64,000 nt of DNA from an uncultured Bacteroidota bacterium (GCA_937873155.1 CALMVZ010000003.1:62001-126000), one strand, 5' to 3'; shown: positions 34,452-43,760, counted from the stretch's first letter. Numbers and translations are program-made. The notes: generated by a model from the sequence alone, not told the origin.

Positions 34452-35012
34452 ATGAACGACGTAAAATCAGTAATGGATCATGCCAAAGCAGCAATGGAAA
34501 AAGCGCTTGGTCATTTGGAAACACAACTAACAAAGATCCGCGCAGGCAAAGCTAACCCGGCTATATTTGAAAGTGTAATGGTAGATTACTATGGCAGCAT
34601 GGTACCTATTTCACAAACGGCAAGTGTAAACACGCAGGATTCAAGAACTATTATTATCCAGCCCTGGGAAAAAAGTTTGTTGACACCTATCGAGAAAGCT
34701 ATTCAGGCCGCTAATATGGGTTTGAACCCGCAAAATGATGGTGTCATCATCCGTATCACAATTCCGCCTTTAACTGAAGAGCGCCGTAAAGAATTAGTAA
34801 AGACAGCAAAAGCAGAAGCAGAAGAAGCTAAAGTTGGTATTCGTAATTCCCGTAAGGAAGCGATGGAAAATGTAAAGGCTTTATTGAAAAAAGGCCTACC
34901 TGAAGATGAAGCAAAAGACGCTGAAACGAAGATCCAGCAATTGACGGATCAATATGTTCAGAAAACAGATAAACATTTTGAGCAGAAGGAAAAAGAGATC
35001 GTAACTATTTAA
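34452..35012 (+). CDS. frr: Ribosome recycling factor
   Basis: 186 residues, normal for RRF. Visible: KIRAGKANPAIFESVMVDYYGS, PISQTASVNTQDSRTIIIQPWEKSLL, GLNPQNDGVIIRITIPPLTEERRKELVK. RRF with EF-G splits post-termination ribosomes. Followed by a strong terminator at 35027-35056. The usual upstream pyrH is not here; the upstream gene is thyA. Confidence 0.98.
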   Translation: MNDVKSVMDHAKAAMEKALGHLETQLTKIRAGKANPAIFESVMVDYYGSMVPISQTASVNTQDSRTIIIQPWEKSLLTPIEKAIQAANMGLNPQNDGVIIRITIPPLTEERRKELVKTAKAEAEEAKVGIRNSRKEAMENVKALLKKGLPEDEAKDAETKIQQLTDQYVQKTDKHFEQKEKEIVTI

Positions 35013-35026
35013 TAGGGTAAACAAAT

Positions 35027-35056
35027 AAAAAGGAGAGCATTGCTCTCCTTTTTTTA
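35027..35056 (+). terminator. Rho-independent terminator after frr
   Basis: AGGAGAGCA at 35031-35039 pairs with TGCTCTCCT at 35041-35049, followed by a T run to 35055. The hairpin also faces the stop of the convergent PKD gene and can act on that strand (A-rich flank). Confidence 0.9.
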
Positions 35057-35075
35057 TGAATTGTTTTCCATCAGT

Positions 35076-36179
35076 TCAAGGCGATTGCTTTATGAACTTA
35101 TGATTTTCGATATGATCAGTAAACACAAGCTGAACAGTATAAACGCCATTCGCGATCTGATCTATATAGACATAATAACCATACGGTTTATCTGATACCA
35201 CATAATTATCTAAGCGTTTTCCTAAACAGTCTATCAATTTGATATCAGTTAACCTATCCTTTTCAGAACTTTCTATATTCAGATAGCCATGTACTACAGG
35301 TGACGGAAATACATGTGTGCCTTCAACATTTTTTCCAATGCCTTTAATAAGAACGGTTTTTTCGGTTTCCGATTCGTAACAAGGATCTTTTAAATGTAAG
35401 GCAACAGTATAAATACTATCCCGTTCATACCGTTGATAAGAATGTTTTACTTTCCATCCGCCTGTACCAAAAGTATCGATCTCTGTACCATCACCAAAAT
35501 ACCATTCCCAATCACAGGTACTGCCTTTTAGACTATCATATAGTGAATTGAACCTGACAGTATCCCCATCATACACAATATCGAAATCACTGTCAAGATC
35601 GTTCACATAAGGAAAAATAACCTGTGTTGCTGTATCACTTTGAACGCCGTTACTTGCAATAAGTGTAACAGTATAATTAATGAACGTGGTATAAGTATGC
35701 GCAGGTGAAGTTAATGTTGAGGTTGGTGTTCCGTCGCCAAAATCCCATAAATAAGAATTTGCACAGCAGCTTAAATTAGAAAATTTAGCGTGACACCTTT
35801 TGAAATCAAAATTAGCTACCGGAATACTATCAATGATTATTGTACGTGTGGCATCATCCGAATGAAAATGCGTTGGTGTGTAATTGATAGCACCTAACTG
35901 AACAGTATATGATGTTTTAGCAGGGAACAGAAAACTGATATCAACCGCTGTTGAAGTAAATATAGGTACCGCATTCCCCTGTTGCCAGATGGTCCAGATA
36001 AATGAATGGTTAACATCCATGTTAGTTGAAGTATTTGTAAAATTAGTAACACTTCCCCAGCATAAATTACTTACCTCGTAATTTGCAACCGGAACAGGAT
36101 CGCCGTCTTGAGCTTTAACAGAGGGAACCAATAAGGTTAAACAAAACAGCGCAAAAAATGTATGTTTTTTTATTGGCAT
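35076..36179 (-). CDS. Secreted PKD-domain protein with T9SS C-terminal domain
   Basis: 367 residues. Signal peptide ending VKAQ. PKD-like modules: ANYEVSNLCWGSVTNFTN, SYLWDFGDGTPTSTLTSPAHTY and CDWEWYFGDGTEID. The tail (THVFPSPVVHGYLNIES to YTVQLVFTDHIENHKFIKQ) is a Por-type sorting domain. Cell-surface role unknown. Leftward, 40 bases after the TonB receptor stop, so it may be a surface partner of that receptor's transcript (inference). Confidence 0.85.
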   Translation of the reverse strand: MPIKKHTFFALFCLTLLVPSVKAQDGDPVPVANYEVSNLCWGSVTNFTNTSTNMDVNHSFIWTIWQQGNAVPIFTSTAVDISFLFPAKTSYTVQLGAINYTPTHFHSDDATRTIIIDSIPVANFDFKRCHAKFSNLSCCANSYLWDFGDGTPTSTLTSPAHTYTTFINYTVTLIASNGVQSDTATQVIFPYVNDLDSDFDIVYDGDTVRFNSLYDSLKGSTCDWEWYFGDGTEIDTFGTGGWKVKHSYQRYERDSIYTVALHLKDPCYESETEKTVLIKGIGKNVEGTHVFPSPVVHGYLNIESSEKDRLTDIKLIDCLGKRLDNYVVSDKPYGYYVYIDQIANGVYTVQLVFTDHIENHKFIKQSP

Positions 36180-36218
36180 CGGGATGGTTAAATATATACA
36201 ATTTTCATGCCAGTATTA

Positions 36219-38684
36219 TCATTTTATTTTAATATTTACCGGAATTACCAACTTGAAACTGAAGTTCCGCCCCATATTGTAAATACCGCTTCTTCCCGTA
36301 TGGTTAGCCGGATAATTATCAAAATACTTTAAGCGGCTCATATTACTTTGATACGTTGCGTCTGTTAAATTGTTGGCAGAAATGGTAACCGAACAAAGTG
36401 TTGTTCCTTTTTTAGTTGAAATATCAAAACCCATTCCTGCATCCAATAATGTGTAGCCTTCAGTTCTTGTTTCAGTTCCGTAAGCGGAATAGAATTTATC
36501 CTGCGCTGCAAAATATTGCAAGCCCACTTTAAAATAAACAGAACTGAAACATGCTATTTTCTTTTTAAGATCAGCTCTTAATTCCGAGTTGGTATGAAAT
36601 GGCGGGATATAAGGAAGGTATTTTGTACTGTCAGTGATCACCAAACCGTTCCCCCCCAAATTAACAGCATAGATAAATGAAGCGGTATTCTCGAAATGCA
36701 GCCAGTCGAGTGGGTGAGGATGAATATCAAAATTAAATTCTCCACCGTATAATTGCGCTTTGGTTTGCCTGAATTTAAATACCTGGTAAGAATTTCCTGC
36801 TTCTGTGTAAATAGAATCACCTCCGTTCAAACTCAATAATTTTTCATTGTAAATATAATTACTGATCATATTATTGAATAATTCAATGCCGGCTGAAATA
36901 TGTTCGCTGTTCAAAAATAATCCGGCATCTTCCTGCAGGCTGAACTCAGGTTTAAAATTTGCATCCCCCAATTGCTGATAACCTGTTCCCGGATGAACAC
37001 CTTTTGCTGAGATCTCTGAAATATTAGGCGCCCTGTAACCACGGGCAATATTTATTTTAACTGATAAAGCTTTATTGATAGTATAAGTAGCTCCTAAACT
37101 TCCGCTGAATCCTGAGAAAGTATGAGAGTAACGATCGAATTGTTTTGTCAGATTAGTATCATTGGTATTGAATGCAGTTTGCTTATCGAAGCCTGTAGCC
37201 GGATCTGTTGTTGTATATAAAGCATCATTCTTAAATGAACGGATATCATACCGCGCACCACCGGCGATGTCAAATCTTTTAAAAGATTTTTTAATTAAAA
37301 CAAACGGGCCAATATCAGTAAGTTCGTGATCAGGAATAACGAACTCTGTAGCTTTCTCATTTTTATTTTGTTGAAACATCCCATTAATGCCTAGGGTAGC
37401 TTCAATTTCTTTTATTTCAGGGAAATGATACTTCAGATCGTAATTAAAAGTGTTCAATAAAAGATCTAATCCCGGAATACTCGCATGTTGAGGATGAGAA
37501 AATTCAGAACGTTTGCTTTGCTGAACACCTAATTTAAGATCAATATGACTTTTCCCAATTATAAAATGGTTGTCAGAATATAATCTCAAATGCTGAACAT
37601 GCTGGTGAATAACATTGATATCATAATTATTTAATTCAGAATCTGAAACTAACGGACGAAGTGTATCCTCTTCACTAATTTGTTTTACAAATTTACGGCT
37701 GCTCGAATCTCTGCTGCCATCAGGAACTTCCTGTAAATTATCATACCACGAAAAATTCAAGCGCGAATAACCCCAGGATTTATTGATCCCTAAATAAGCA
37801 TTCAGATCACTCTCATTATATTTTGTTCCAAAAACATTTCCGTCAAATTTGTTCTTATAAGCGGAAGCCTGTTTTTTTGAAGCACGTAATCCCCAAACAA
37901 ACCCTTTTTGATTGCCGGCTAATCCTAATGAATTCGCGATTTGTTTATTATTGGTGTGGTAATTACTCGTCAGGTCAGCTTTGATCAATCCTTCCGGGGT
38001 TGCACGCGCAGGGATTAAATTCACAACACCGGCTAAAGCATCGCTCCCGTAAATTAAACTGGCAGGACCCTTCACCACTTCAATCCTGTCAATTAAAAAT
38101 TGATCCACTTCAATTCCGTGTTCATCTCCCCATTGTTGTCCGTCTTGTCTTACACCATCAAACAAAGTGAGAATACGGTTATAACCTAATCCGCGTATGT
38201 ACGGTTTTGAAATATTCGGGCCCGTATTAAGCGCACTCACACCGGGTACTTTACTTAGCGCATCAATAATATTATTTGCAGGGCTTTCGCTTAGGTGTTT
38301 GCTATCTATTGCTACTATCGGAACAGGATTACGTTTTAATTCGGTGGAATGGGAAGTGCCGGTAACAACAATTTCGTCGGCTTCAATAACAGATTCTTCC
38401 AATTCAAAATCCAATTGTTGGGTTGCACTCAGATCAATAGTTTTTACAACAGTTTTAAATCCTAATAATTTCACCTGGATAATGGTCTTTATTTTCGGAA
38501 GCTTATTAACCATGTATTTCCCTTCTGCATCAGATATAACCCCCGATTTAAGATCAGGAAAATAAATAAGCGCTCCCGGAAGAACCTCCTGGGTCTGCTT
38601 GTTCTTTATAATACCGTTTAAAGTATTTTGACTATAAATGAAGTTTGCCTGCAAGAGCAGTACAAACCATAAATATTTTTTCAT
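36219..38684 (-). CDS. TonB-dependent receptor, possible metal or metallophore type
   Basis: 821 residues. Signal peptide ending IYSQ, a CarboxypepD_reg-like domain (GIIKNKQTQEVLPGALIYFPDLKSG), then a plug with SPANNIIDALSKVPGVSAL, PYIRGLGYNRILTLFDGVRQ and IEVVKGPASLIYGSDALAGVVNL, then a 22-strand barrel ending GRNFSFKLVIPV. The plug pattern with GDEHGIEVD resembles ZnuD/heavy-metal-type receptors. Two small His/Cys-bearing proteins start just upstream and are probably co-transcribed, which supports a metal role (inference). No SusD partner, so not a glycan SusCD system. Confidence 0.9.
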   Translation of the reverse strand: MKKYLWFVLLLQANFIYSQNTLNGIIKNKQTQEVLPGALIYFPDLKSGVISDAEGKYMVNKLPKIKTIIQVKLLGFKTVVKTIDLSATQQLDFELEESVIEADEIVVTGTSHSTELKRNPVPIVAIDSKHLSESPANNIIDALSKVPGVSALNTGPNISKPYIRGLGYNRILTLFDGVRQDGQQWGDEHGIEVDQFLIDRIEVVKGPASLIYGSDALAGVVNLIPARATPEGLIKADLTSNYHTNNKQIANSLGLAGNQKGFVWGLRASKKQASAYKNKFDGNVFGTKYNESDLNAYLGINKSWGYSRLNFSWYDNLQEVPDGSRDSSSRKFVKQISEEDTLRPLVSDSELNNYDINVIHQHVQHLRLYSDNHFIIGKSHIDLKLGVQQSKRSEFSHPQHASIPGLDLLLNTFNYDLKYHFPEIKEIEATLGINGMFQQNKNEKATEFVIPDHELTDIGPFVLIKKSFKRFDIAGGARYDIRSFKNDALYTTTDPATGFDKQTAFNTNDTNLTKQFDRYSHTFSGFSGSLGATYTINKALSVKINIARGYRAPNISEISAKGVHPGTGYQQLGDANFKPEFSLQEDAGLFLNSEHISAGIELFNNMISNYIYNEKLLSLNGGDSIYTEAGNSYQVFKFRQTKAQLYGGEFNFDIHPHPLDWLHFENTASFIYAVNLGGNGLVITDSTKYLPYIPPFHTNSELRADLKKKIACFSSVYFKVGLQYFAAQDKFYSAYGTETRTEGYTLLDAGMGFDISTKKGTTLCSVTISANNLTDATYQSNMSRLKYFDNYPANHTGRSGIYNMGRNFSFKLVIPVNIKIK

Positions 38685-38724
38685 AAAATGTTTTTAAGTG
38701 ATTTCTAAATAAGTTAAGTGAATG

Positions 38725-39138
38725 TTAACTTATAGCAGGGGGGCCTCTTAAAAAAGCATAGATGATATCTGTGGATCCGGAACCGGATTCTTTATTAGAA
38801 TAAAGGCGATCTTTAGACTGGCTTAAAAAACAAACTTCCGGATCAGTTTCAATAGACTGTTGTTGATTCTTAAAGAAATTGCATGCAAAACAGTCATCTG
38901 CCTTATTAGTTAAATGCTGATGCGAACCATCACAACCCGCGCTTTTTTCATTATGAATTAAAAAACGGTGACAGGCATCAGATTCTTCAGCATCTGAACA
39001 GGTTTGTTCGGAAGAGTGATGATGTTCTTCCGAGTGGATATGAAATGCGTTAAAACTTAAATTAAAAACAATAACAACACCTAACAGCACCGAAAGAATG
39101 CTGCAAAAAAATGCTTTTATGTTTTGTTTTAATGACAT
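38725..39138 (-). CDS. His/Cys-rich small membrane or secreted protein with RGPP tail
   Basis: 137 residues. One membrane or signal segment (FFCSILSVLLGVVIVFNLSF) followed by FHIHSEEHHHSSEQTC and further His and Cys (ACHRFLIHN, GCDGSHQHL, DCFACNFF), a plausible metal-binding region with a CxxC (CFAC). The C-terminus is FLRGPPAIS. It starts 97 bases from the preceding small gene and ends 40 bases before the TonB receptor, so it may be a metal sensor, chaperone or periplasmic buffer (inference). Confidence 0.75.
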   Translation of the reverse strand: MSLKQNIKAFFCSILSVLLGVVIVFNLSFNAFHIHSEEHHHSSEQTCSDAEESDACHRFLIHNEKSAGCDGSHQHLTNKADDCFACNFFKNQQQSIETDPEVCFLSQSKDRLYSNKESGSGSTDIIYAFLRGPPAIS

Positions 39139-39200
39139 TAAATTAAAATTGATTTAGAAACCAAAAGGAAATATGAATTCAAAAAGGTACTGAACTGCAG

Positions 39201-39231
39201 TGCTGAACAAGTTCAGCATCCTGTTTCAGGA
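39201..39231. repeat. Double hairpin GCTGAAC-AA-GTTCAGC and ATCCTG-TTT-CAGGAT
   Basis: Two perfect inverted repeats side by side, 39201-39216 and 39217-39231, ending 3 bases before a stop codon. The order (TGAAC, AAGTTCAGCATCCTG, TTTCAGGATGAC) matches the TTCGGCAAGCTCAGGATGAC family in expanded form. May attenuate between the two small genes. Confidence 0.7.
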
Positions 39232-39234
39232 TGA

Positions 39235-39570
39235 CTAAGCAATAGGAGGGGCGCGGGATGCACCTGAGTCGCCTACATAGGAACTATAATCCTGAGAAGG
39301 AGTGATAAGAACAGCTTCCTGTTTTGGTTTAATAGGAATGAAGTTGTTGATGAATTTGAAAATGGTAAAATAAACAGGGGAATCGTATTTGTCGAAATCA
39401 CAATCTGCATTAGCTTCAGCCTGTACAGATGTTTCTCCGTTTGTTTTTGCAGTTTCGTGAGTGTGATTTAAAAGTTTGTGGATATAAACTTTAGGCGTAA
39501 CTAACCAAAGCGCGCTCAAAAAAAGAATTGAGTACACAGTGATCTTTGTTAGTTTGCTCTTTAAAATCAT
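39235..39570 (-). CDS. Small membrane or secreted protein with SRAPPIA tail
   Basis: 111 residues. One hydrophobic segment (ITVYSILFLSALWLV), HKLLNHTHET motif, Cys in ADCDFDKYDS, and the C-terminus GDSGASRAPPIA, a variant of the RGPPxS tail of two other small proteins. First gene of the leftward metal-like unit. A CAAATATA complement (TATATTTG on the minus strand, 39582-39575) puts the start site at about the ATG, so the message may be leaderless. Confidence 0.7.
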   Translation of the reverse strand: MILKSKLTKITVYSILFLSALWLVTPKVYIHKLLNHTHETAKTNGETSVQAEANADCDFDKYDSPVYFTIFKFINNFIPIKPKQEAVLITPSQDYSSYVGDSGASRAPPIA

Positions 39571-39574
39571 ACAT

Positions 39575-39582
39575 CAAATATA
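39575..39582 (-). promoter_or_regulatory. TAnnTTTG -7 box for the TonB-receptor unit
   Basis: Minus strand TATATTTG ending 5 bases before the ATG at 39570. Predicted start site at or next to the ATG. No metal-regulator palindrome recognised around it. Confidence 0.45.
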
Positions 39583-39743
39583 ATAAATTTTAATACACAT
39601 TAAATTTCTTTGAAAACTTAGGATTTATGCAATTATGCGGTACTTTTATACCGTGAAATGAAGCAGAAATTACCTCTCCGGGCACTAAAACAGTTAATTT
39701 CGCTTCCATTCCGTCAGGCCTTTAAAAATAAAATTATAAACTG

Positions 39744-40103
39744 ATGAAATTCATAATGAATATACTGGTCTCTGCGGTGGCCGTCCTCTTTACCGCGTGG
39801 TTACTGCCAGGCGTACAGGTCACCGATTTTGTTAGCGCCCTTTTGGTAGCTATTGTATTGGCATTTTTGAATACGGTAGTGAAGCCTGTTTTAACAATTT
39901 TAACAATTCCTATCACCTTTTTTACCCTTGGGTTCTTCCTTTTAGTGATAAACGCAGGGATGATAATCTTAGCCTCAAAACTGATCCCTGAATTCCACGT
40001 GAGTGGTTTCTGGTGGGCTCTTTTGTTTAGTCTTATCTTATCACTCGTAACAAGTATCCTCAATGCTTTTGTCGGGAATAACGATAAGAAAGAAGAAGAC
40101 TAA
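39744..40103 (+). CDS. Phage-holin-4-superfamily small membrane protein
   Basis: 119 residues, almost entirely hydrophobic in four segments: NILVSAVAVLFTAWLLPGVQV, FVSALLVAIVLAFLNTVVKPVL, FFTLGFFLLVINAGMII and GFWWALLFSLILSLVTSIL. This pattern is the YvlD-like/Phage_holin_4_2 (PF04020) family, which in most bacteria is chromosomal and not phage-borne. No phage genes adjoin it. Function unknown; the C-terminus is charged. Confidence 0.85.
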   Translation: MKFIMNILVSAVAVLFTAWLLPGVQVTDFVSALLVAIVLAFLNTVVKPVLTILTIPITFFTLGFFLLVINAGMIILASKLIPEFHVSGFWWALLFSLILSLVTSILNAFVGNNDKKEED

Positions 40104-40186
40104 TTCAGAAGGCAGGTAAAAAAGGTAAGCAGTTATTTAGCATTAATAGTAAAAATTCCAACCGTATACTGCTTTCTGTCTACTGA

Positions 40187-40690
40187 CTATTTCTTTTCTT
40201 CAGGCTTGAAATCTATACTTACTGAATTGATACAATAACGCATGCCGGTTTTGGTCGGACCATCATCAAAGATATGGCCTAAATGTCCGCCGCAACGTGC
40301 ACAAACAATTTCAGTGCGCACCATGCCGTGGGAAATATCTTTTATTTTTTTGATGCGTTCGCCATTACCGATCTCGTTATCAAAACTTGGCCAGCCGCAA
40401 TGCGATTCAAATTTCTGGTCGCTGGTAAATAATTCGTAACCACAGCCTGCGCATTTGTAAATACCTTTTTCAAAATGCAGGTTGTATTGCCCGGTATAAG
40501 GTCTTTCGGTTCCTTTTTCGCGTAATACATAATACTGTTCTTCGGTAAGTGTTTTTTTCCACTCGTCTTCTGTTTTGTTATACTTGCTATCCATAGTTTT
40601 AGTTGGTGAAGTTTTAGGTGCGCTTGTTGTGGTTTGACCCGAACAACTTAATAGAATAAGCGACGCAAATGTAATTAATAACGTTTTCAT
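40187..40690 (-). CDS. msrB: Peptide-methionine (R)-S-oxide reductase, lipoprotein form
   Basis: 167 residues. The N-terminus (LLITFASLILLSCSGQ) has a lipobox, so the enzyme is predicted to be membrane-anchored outside the cytoplasm. Catalytic domain: EGTERPYTGQYN, CAGCGYELFTSDQKFESHCGWPSFD (first CxxC), CARCGGHLGHIFDD (second CxxC) and the resolving Cys region RYCINSVSIDF. It reduces methionine-R-sulfoxide in exported proteins. No msrA is next to it. Confidence 0.95.
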   Translation of the reverse strand: MKTLLITFASLILLSCSGQTTTSAPKTSPTKTMDSKYNKTEDEWKKTLTEEQYYVLREKGTERPYTGQYNLHFEKGIYKCAGCGYELFTSDQKFESHCGWPSFDNEIGNGERIKKIKDISHGMVRTEIVCARCGGHLGHIFDDGPTKTGMRYCINSVSIDFKPEEKK

Positions 40691-40790
40691 AATATTGATT
40701 TAAATATAAGACGAACACCATCGCTATCCCTTACATTTGCCCGGGTTTTTAAATTAAATTAACATTAACTTCAAAAAATCAAATTAATAG

Positions 40791-40798
40791 TACATTTG
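40791..40798 (+). promoter_or_regulatory. TAnnTTTG -7 box for the YfiR-like gene
   Basis: TACATTTG, 10 bases before the ATG at 40809, implying a leader of about 5 bases. Confidence 0.45.
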
Positions 40799-40808
40799 CG
40801 TACCGAAA

Positions 40809-41537
40809 ATGAAACAGTACTTTTTTATAGCGTTCAGTGCCATTTTTATCCTCAGTTCTTGTGTTTCCAAAAAGAAATACCTGGATATGCAGAATGAAAA
40901 GTCAGCCGAGAAAAATGTATTGGAAGAAGTATTGAATAAACTGGCGGTTGAGAACGACAGTCTTACAAAATTGATCTATTCTTTAGACAGTTTATACCGC
41001 AGCGAACGTGATAAAAATAACCTGGCTAATAATAAGGGCCTTGACCGTGGATTTAAAGTGAAACCGCGCAGGAGTTTACTTTCGGGTAAAGAAGAGTACG
41101 ATAAAAAAGCGATCTTCCTTTATAATTTCCTCTCTTATATTTTCTGGCCTGCCGAAGACAATTCGGAAACTTTTAATATTGGAATAGTTGGAGAATCCCC
41201 GATTAAACAAGCTTTGGTAGCACAGGTGTATGGTAAGAGTGTGAACAAACAATCTATTAACGTTGAAACTTTTACCGCTGGCAACAATTACAAGATGTTG
41301 TTCTTTACTGAGGCCGGACAAGCTCAATTCAATAAGATCAGGAAACAACTGACCGGAAAAACTGTTCTCTTCATTACCGAAAATACACTTCTTGAGAGCA
41401 TCGGAAGTCATATCAGTTTATATGTGGATGGCACCAAGATACGCTTCACTGTGAACAAACCTGCCCTCGAAAAAACCAAGTTAAAAGTGAGTAATACTTT
41501 CTATGGTCTGTCCGATAAATCGGCTGTGAATAACTAA
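40809..41537 (+). CDS. Lipoprotein with coiled coil and YfiR-type (DUF4154) domain
   Basis: 242 residues. Lipobox FILSSC at about residue 17, then a Lys/Glu-rich coiled coil (about 25-65) and a DUF4154/YfiR domain: KKAIFLYNFLSYIFWPAED, FNIGIVGESPIKQAL, NYKMLFFTEAGQAQFN, KTVLFITENTLLESIGSHISLYVDGTKIRFTVNKPALEKTKLKVS. YfiR in Pseudomonas is a periplasmic repressor of the diguanylate cyclase YfiN. No GGDEF partner is nearby, so its partner is unknown. Confidence 0.8.
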   Translation: MKQYFFIAFSAIFILSSCVSKKKYLDMQNEKSAEKNVLEEVLNKLAVENDSLTKLIYSLDSLYRSERDKNNLANNKGLDRGFKVKPRRSLLSGKEEYDKKAIFLYNFLSYIFWPAEDNSETFNIGIVGESPIKQALVAQVYGKSVNKQSINVETFTAGNNYKMLFFTEAGQAQFNKIRKQLTGKTVLFITENTLLESIGSHISLYVDGTKIRFTVNKPALEKTKLKVSNTFYGLSDKSAVNN

Positions 41538-41635
41538 TTATCTTTTTAGCGTAAAAACGGTCAAAAACCTTGCAAAAATGCTTGGTTTATGCATACAAAA
41601 TCCTATTTTTACCCCTTATAAATTAAACGCTAACT

Positions 41636-42832
41636 ATGAACATACACGAATATCAGGGAAAAGAGATCTTGAAGGGTTTTGGTGTTGCTATCCAGGAAGG
41701 GATCGTTGCAGAAACCCCCGAACAAGCAGTAGCTGCAGCTAAAGAACTTAAGGCTAAATACAATAGCGATTGGGTGGTAGTTAAAGCCCAGATCCATGCA
41801 GGTGGCCGCGGTAAAGGCGGCGGGGTAAAACTTGCCAAGAACCTTGATGAGGTGAAAGAAAAGGCAACCGCAATTATCGGTATGCAACTGATCACGCCTC
41901 AAACTAAAAAAGAAGGTAAAAAAGTAAATAAAGTATTGATCGCACAGGATGTTTATTATCCGGGCGCTAATCCCACAAAAGAATTTTATATGAGTGTTCT
42001 CCTCGACCGTGCAAAGGGAAGGAACACTATTATCTATAGTACTGAAGGTGGTATGAACATTGAAGAAGTGGCTGAACATACCCCCGATAAGATCTGGAAA
42101 GAAGAGATAGATCCGCGTGTTGGATTACAAGGTTTCCAGGCAAGAAAAATTGCGTTTAATTTAGGTTTAAGCGGAAATGCTTTCAAAGAAATGGTAAAAT
42201 TCGTTACCGCTCTTTACAAAGCTTATATTACCATTGATGCTTCTTTATTCGAGATCAATCCTGTTTTAAAAACATCTGACGACAAGATCATCGCTGTAGA
42301 TTCAAAAGTGAGTTTCGACGATAACGGCCTGATCCGTCACCCGGATTACGAAGCTTTACGCGATATTACAGAAGAAGATCCTACAGAAGTAGAGGCCCGT
42401 GAAGCTGAATTGAATTACGTGAAATTAGATGGTAACGTTGGCTGTATGGTTAACGGTGCAGGCCTGGCAATGGCTACCATGGATATCATTAAATTATCGG
42501 GTGGTGAGCCTGCTAACTTCCTTGATGTAGGTGGTACAGCTAACGCGGAAAGGGTTGAAAAGGCCTTCCGTATCATATTACGCGATAAGAACGTTAAAGC
42601 CATTTTAGTTAATATTTTCGGTGGTATTGTGCGTTGCGACAGGGTAGCACAGGGTATTGTGGATGCCTATAAGAATATGGGAACTATTAACGTGCCAATT
42701 ATAGTACGTTTGCAGGGAACCAACGCTGAAGCGGCTAAAAAGATCATTGACGAATCAGGTTTAAAGGTGTTTTCGGCCATACAGCTCCACGAAGCCGCAG
42801 AATTAGTCAATAAATTGATAAAAGGTAATTAA
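41636..42832 (+). CDS. sucC: Succinyl-CoA synthetase, beta subunit
   Basis: 398 residues, ATP-grasp family. Visible: MNIHEYQGKEILKGFGVAI, KAQIHAGGRGKGGGVKLAKN, and the CoA-site region GNVGCMVNGAGLAMATMDIIKL with NIFGGIVRCDRVAQGIVDA. Catalyses the substrate-level phosphorylation step of the TCA cycle. sucD is not adjacent; the following gene is an unknown lipoprotein, so the alpha subunit lies elsewhere. Confidence 0.97.
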   Translation: MNIHEYQGKEILKGFGVAIQEGIVAETPEQAVAAAKELKAKYNSDWVVVKAQIHAGGRGKGGGVKLAKNLDEVKEKATAIIGMQLITPQTKKEGKKVNKVLIAQDVYYPGANPTKEFYMSVLLDRAKGRNTIIYSTEGGMNIEEVAEHTPDKIWKEEIDPRVGLQGFQARKIAFNLGLSGNAFKEMVKFVTALYKAYITIDASLFEINPVLKTSDDKIIAVDSKVSFDDNGLIRHPDYEALRDITEEDPTEVEAREAELNYVKLDGNVGCMVNGAGLAMATMDIIKLSGGEPANFLDVGGTANAERVEKAFRIILRDKNVKAILVNIFGGIVRCDRVAQGIVDAYKNMGTINVPIIVRLQGTNAEAAKKIIDESGLKVFSAIQLHEAAELVNKLIKGN

Positions 42833-42850
42833 TTTTTATGTAAATTTGAA

Positions 42851-43750
42851 ATGATGAAAAACTTAAAATACTTTATTTTACCGATTGCAACCGGTTTAGT
42901 ATTATCATCTTGCGGTGGAGATGATAACAAAGACGATATCGATAACGGTGTCGATTCAACAAAAACAGAGAACGTTGAAACTAACAACCCTGTTTCGGAA
43001 ACCTTCTTCCAGGTTCCCTCACCGGGAGAGATGCTGACCTTCATTAAAATGGTTGGCGGAAAGAATAACAAGAATACAACTTTCCTAAATTCGCCTGAAA
43101 ATCAAAAAAATTATACTGATGCTAAGTCAAAAGCATTGAACTTTGGTATATATAGCTGCGACCTTAGCTATTGCTCTATTTTTGAGATCGGCGCAGAAGC
43201 TTTAAAATATTTCAAATGCGTAAAGCAAATGGGCGACCAGATAGGGGTTTCTTCAGCTATCAAGCCTGAAACCATGAAACGCTTAGAAGGTAACGTTGGT
43301 AATTCTGATTCATTAGCAGTAATTACTGATGATGTTTACTTCTCTTCATTCGAAACTTTAGAGAATGGTCAGCAAGGAACTACTTTAGCATTAGTGGTTG
43401 CAGGTGGCTGGATCGAGAGTTTATACATTGCAACTAACCTTGCAAAATACGAACCGAACAGTCCTATCATAGAGCGTTTAGCTGATCAGAAATATACTTT
43501 AGAGAACTTAATTGAATTTTTGAAAAAGCACGAAGCAGATGCAAATGTGGCTGCGGTGAAAGCTGATTTCGAAAGTTTATTGGCTGAGTTCAATAAGATC
43601 GAACAAAAAGATGTTACTGTAAATTCAAAAGATGATAAAGGTAAAAAAATGTTAGGTGGCGGAAAGCAGTTGGTAGTTAGCGAAGCTTTATACAAAGCTA
43701 TCACTGACAAGATCAAGTCGATTCGCAATTCTTATACCTTAACTAAATAA
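42851..43750 (+). CDS. Lipoprotein of unknown function
   Basis: 299 residues. Lipobox LVLSSCGG around residue 20, followed by an acidic, disordered linker (DNKDDIDNGVDSTKT) and a helical domain (about 55-290). Contains FGIYSCDLSYCSIFEIGAEALKYFKC, so four Cys cluster in the middle. Starts 18 bases after sucC and is followed by a secreted gene within 10 bases, so the three are probably co-transcribed. Family not recognised, although such lipoproteins are common in Bacteroidota. Confidence 0.75.
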   Translation: MMKNLKYFILPIATGLVLSSCGGDDNKDDIDNGVDSTKTENVETNNPVSETFFQVPSPGEMLTFIKMVGGKNNKNTTFLNSPENQKNYTDAKSKALNFGIYSCDLSYCSIFEIGAEALKYFKCVKQMGDQIGVSSAIKPETMKRLEGNVGNSDSLAVITDDVYFSSFETLENGQQGTTLALVVAGGWIESLYIATNLAKYEPNSPIIERLADQKYTLENLIEFLKKHEADANVAAVKADFESLLAEFNKIEQKDVTVNSKDDKGKKMLGGGKQLVVSEALYKAITDKIKSIRNSYTLTK

Positions 43751-43760
43751 TATTGAGCAT

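Noticed and set aside
36219-38684. SusC-type polysaccharide utilisation locus
   Set aside because: No SusD partner or glycoside hydrolases adjoin the receptor; the plug pattern is that of metal-type receptors.
39744-40103. Prophage remnant suggested by a holin-like protein
   Set aside because: The family is usually chromosomal and no other phage gene is near.
41602-41613. CCTATTTTTACC upstream of sucC as a further TAGGT/ACCTA site
   Set aside because: Its complement GGTAAAAATAGG lacks the second arm, so it is not palindromic; it more likely overlaps the sucC promoter.
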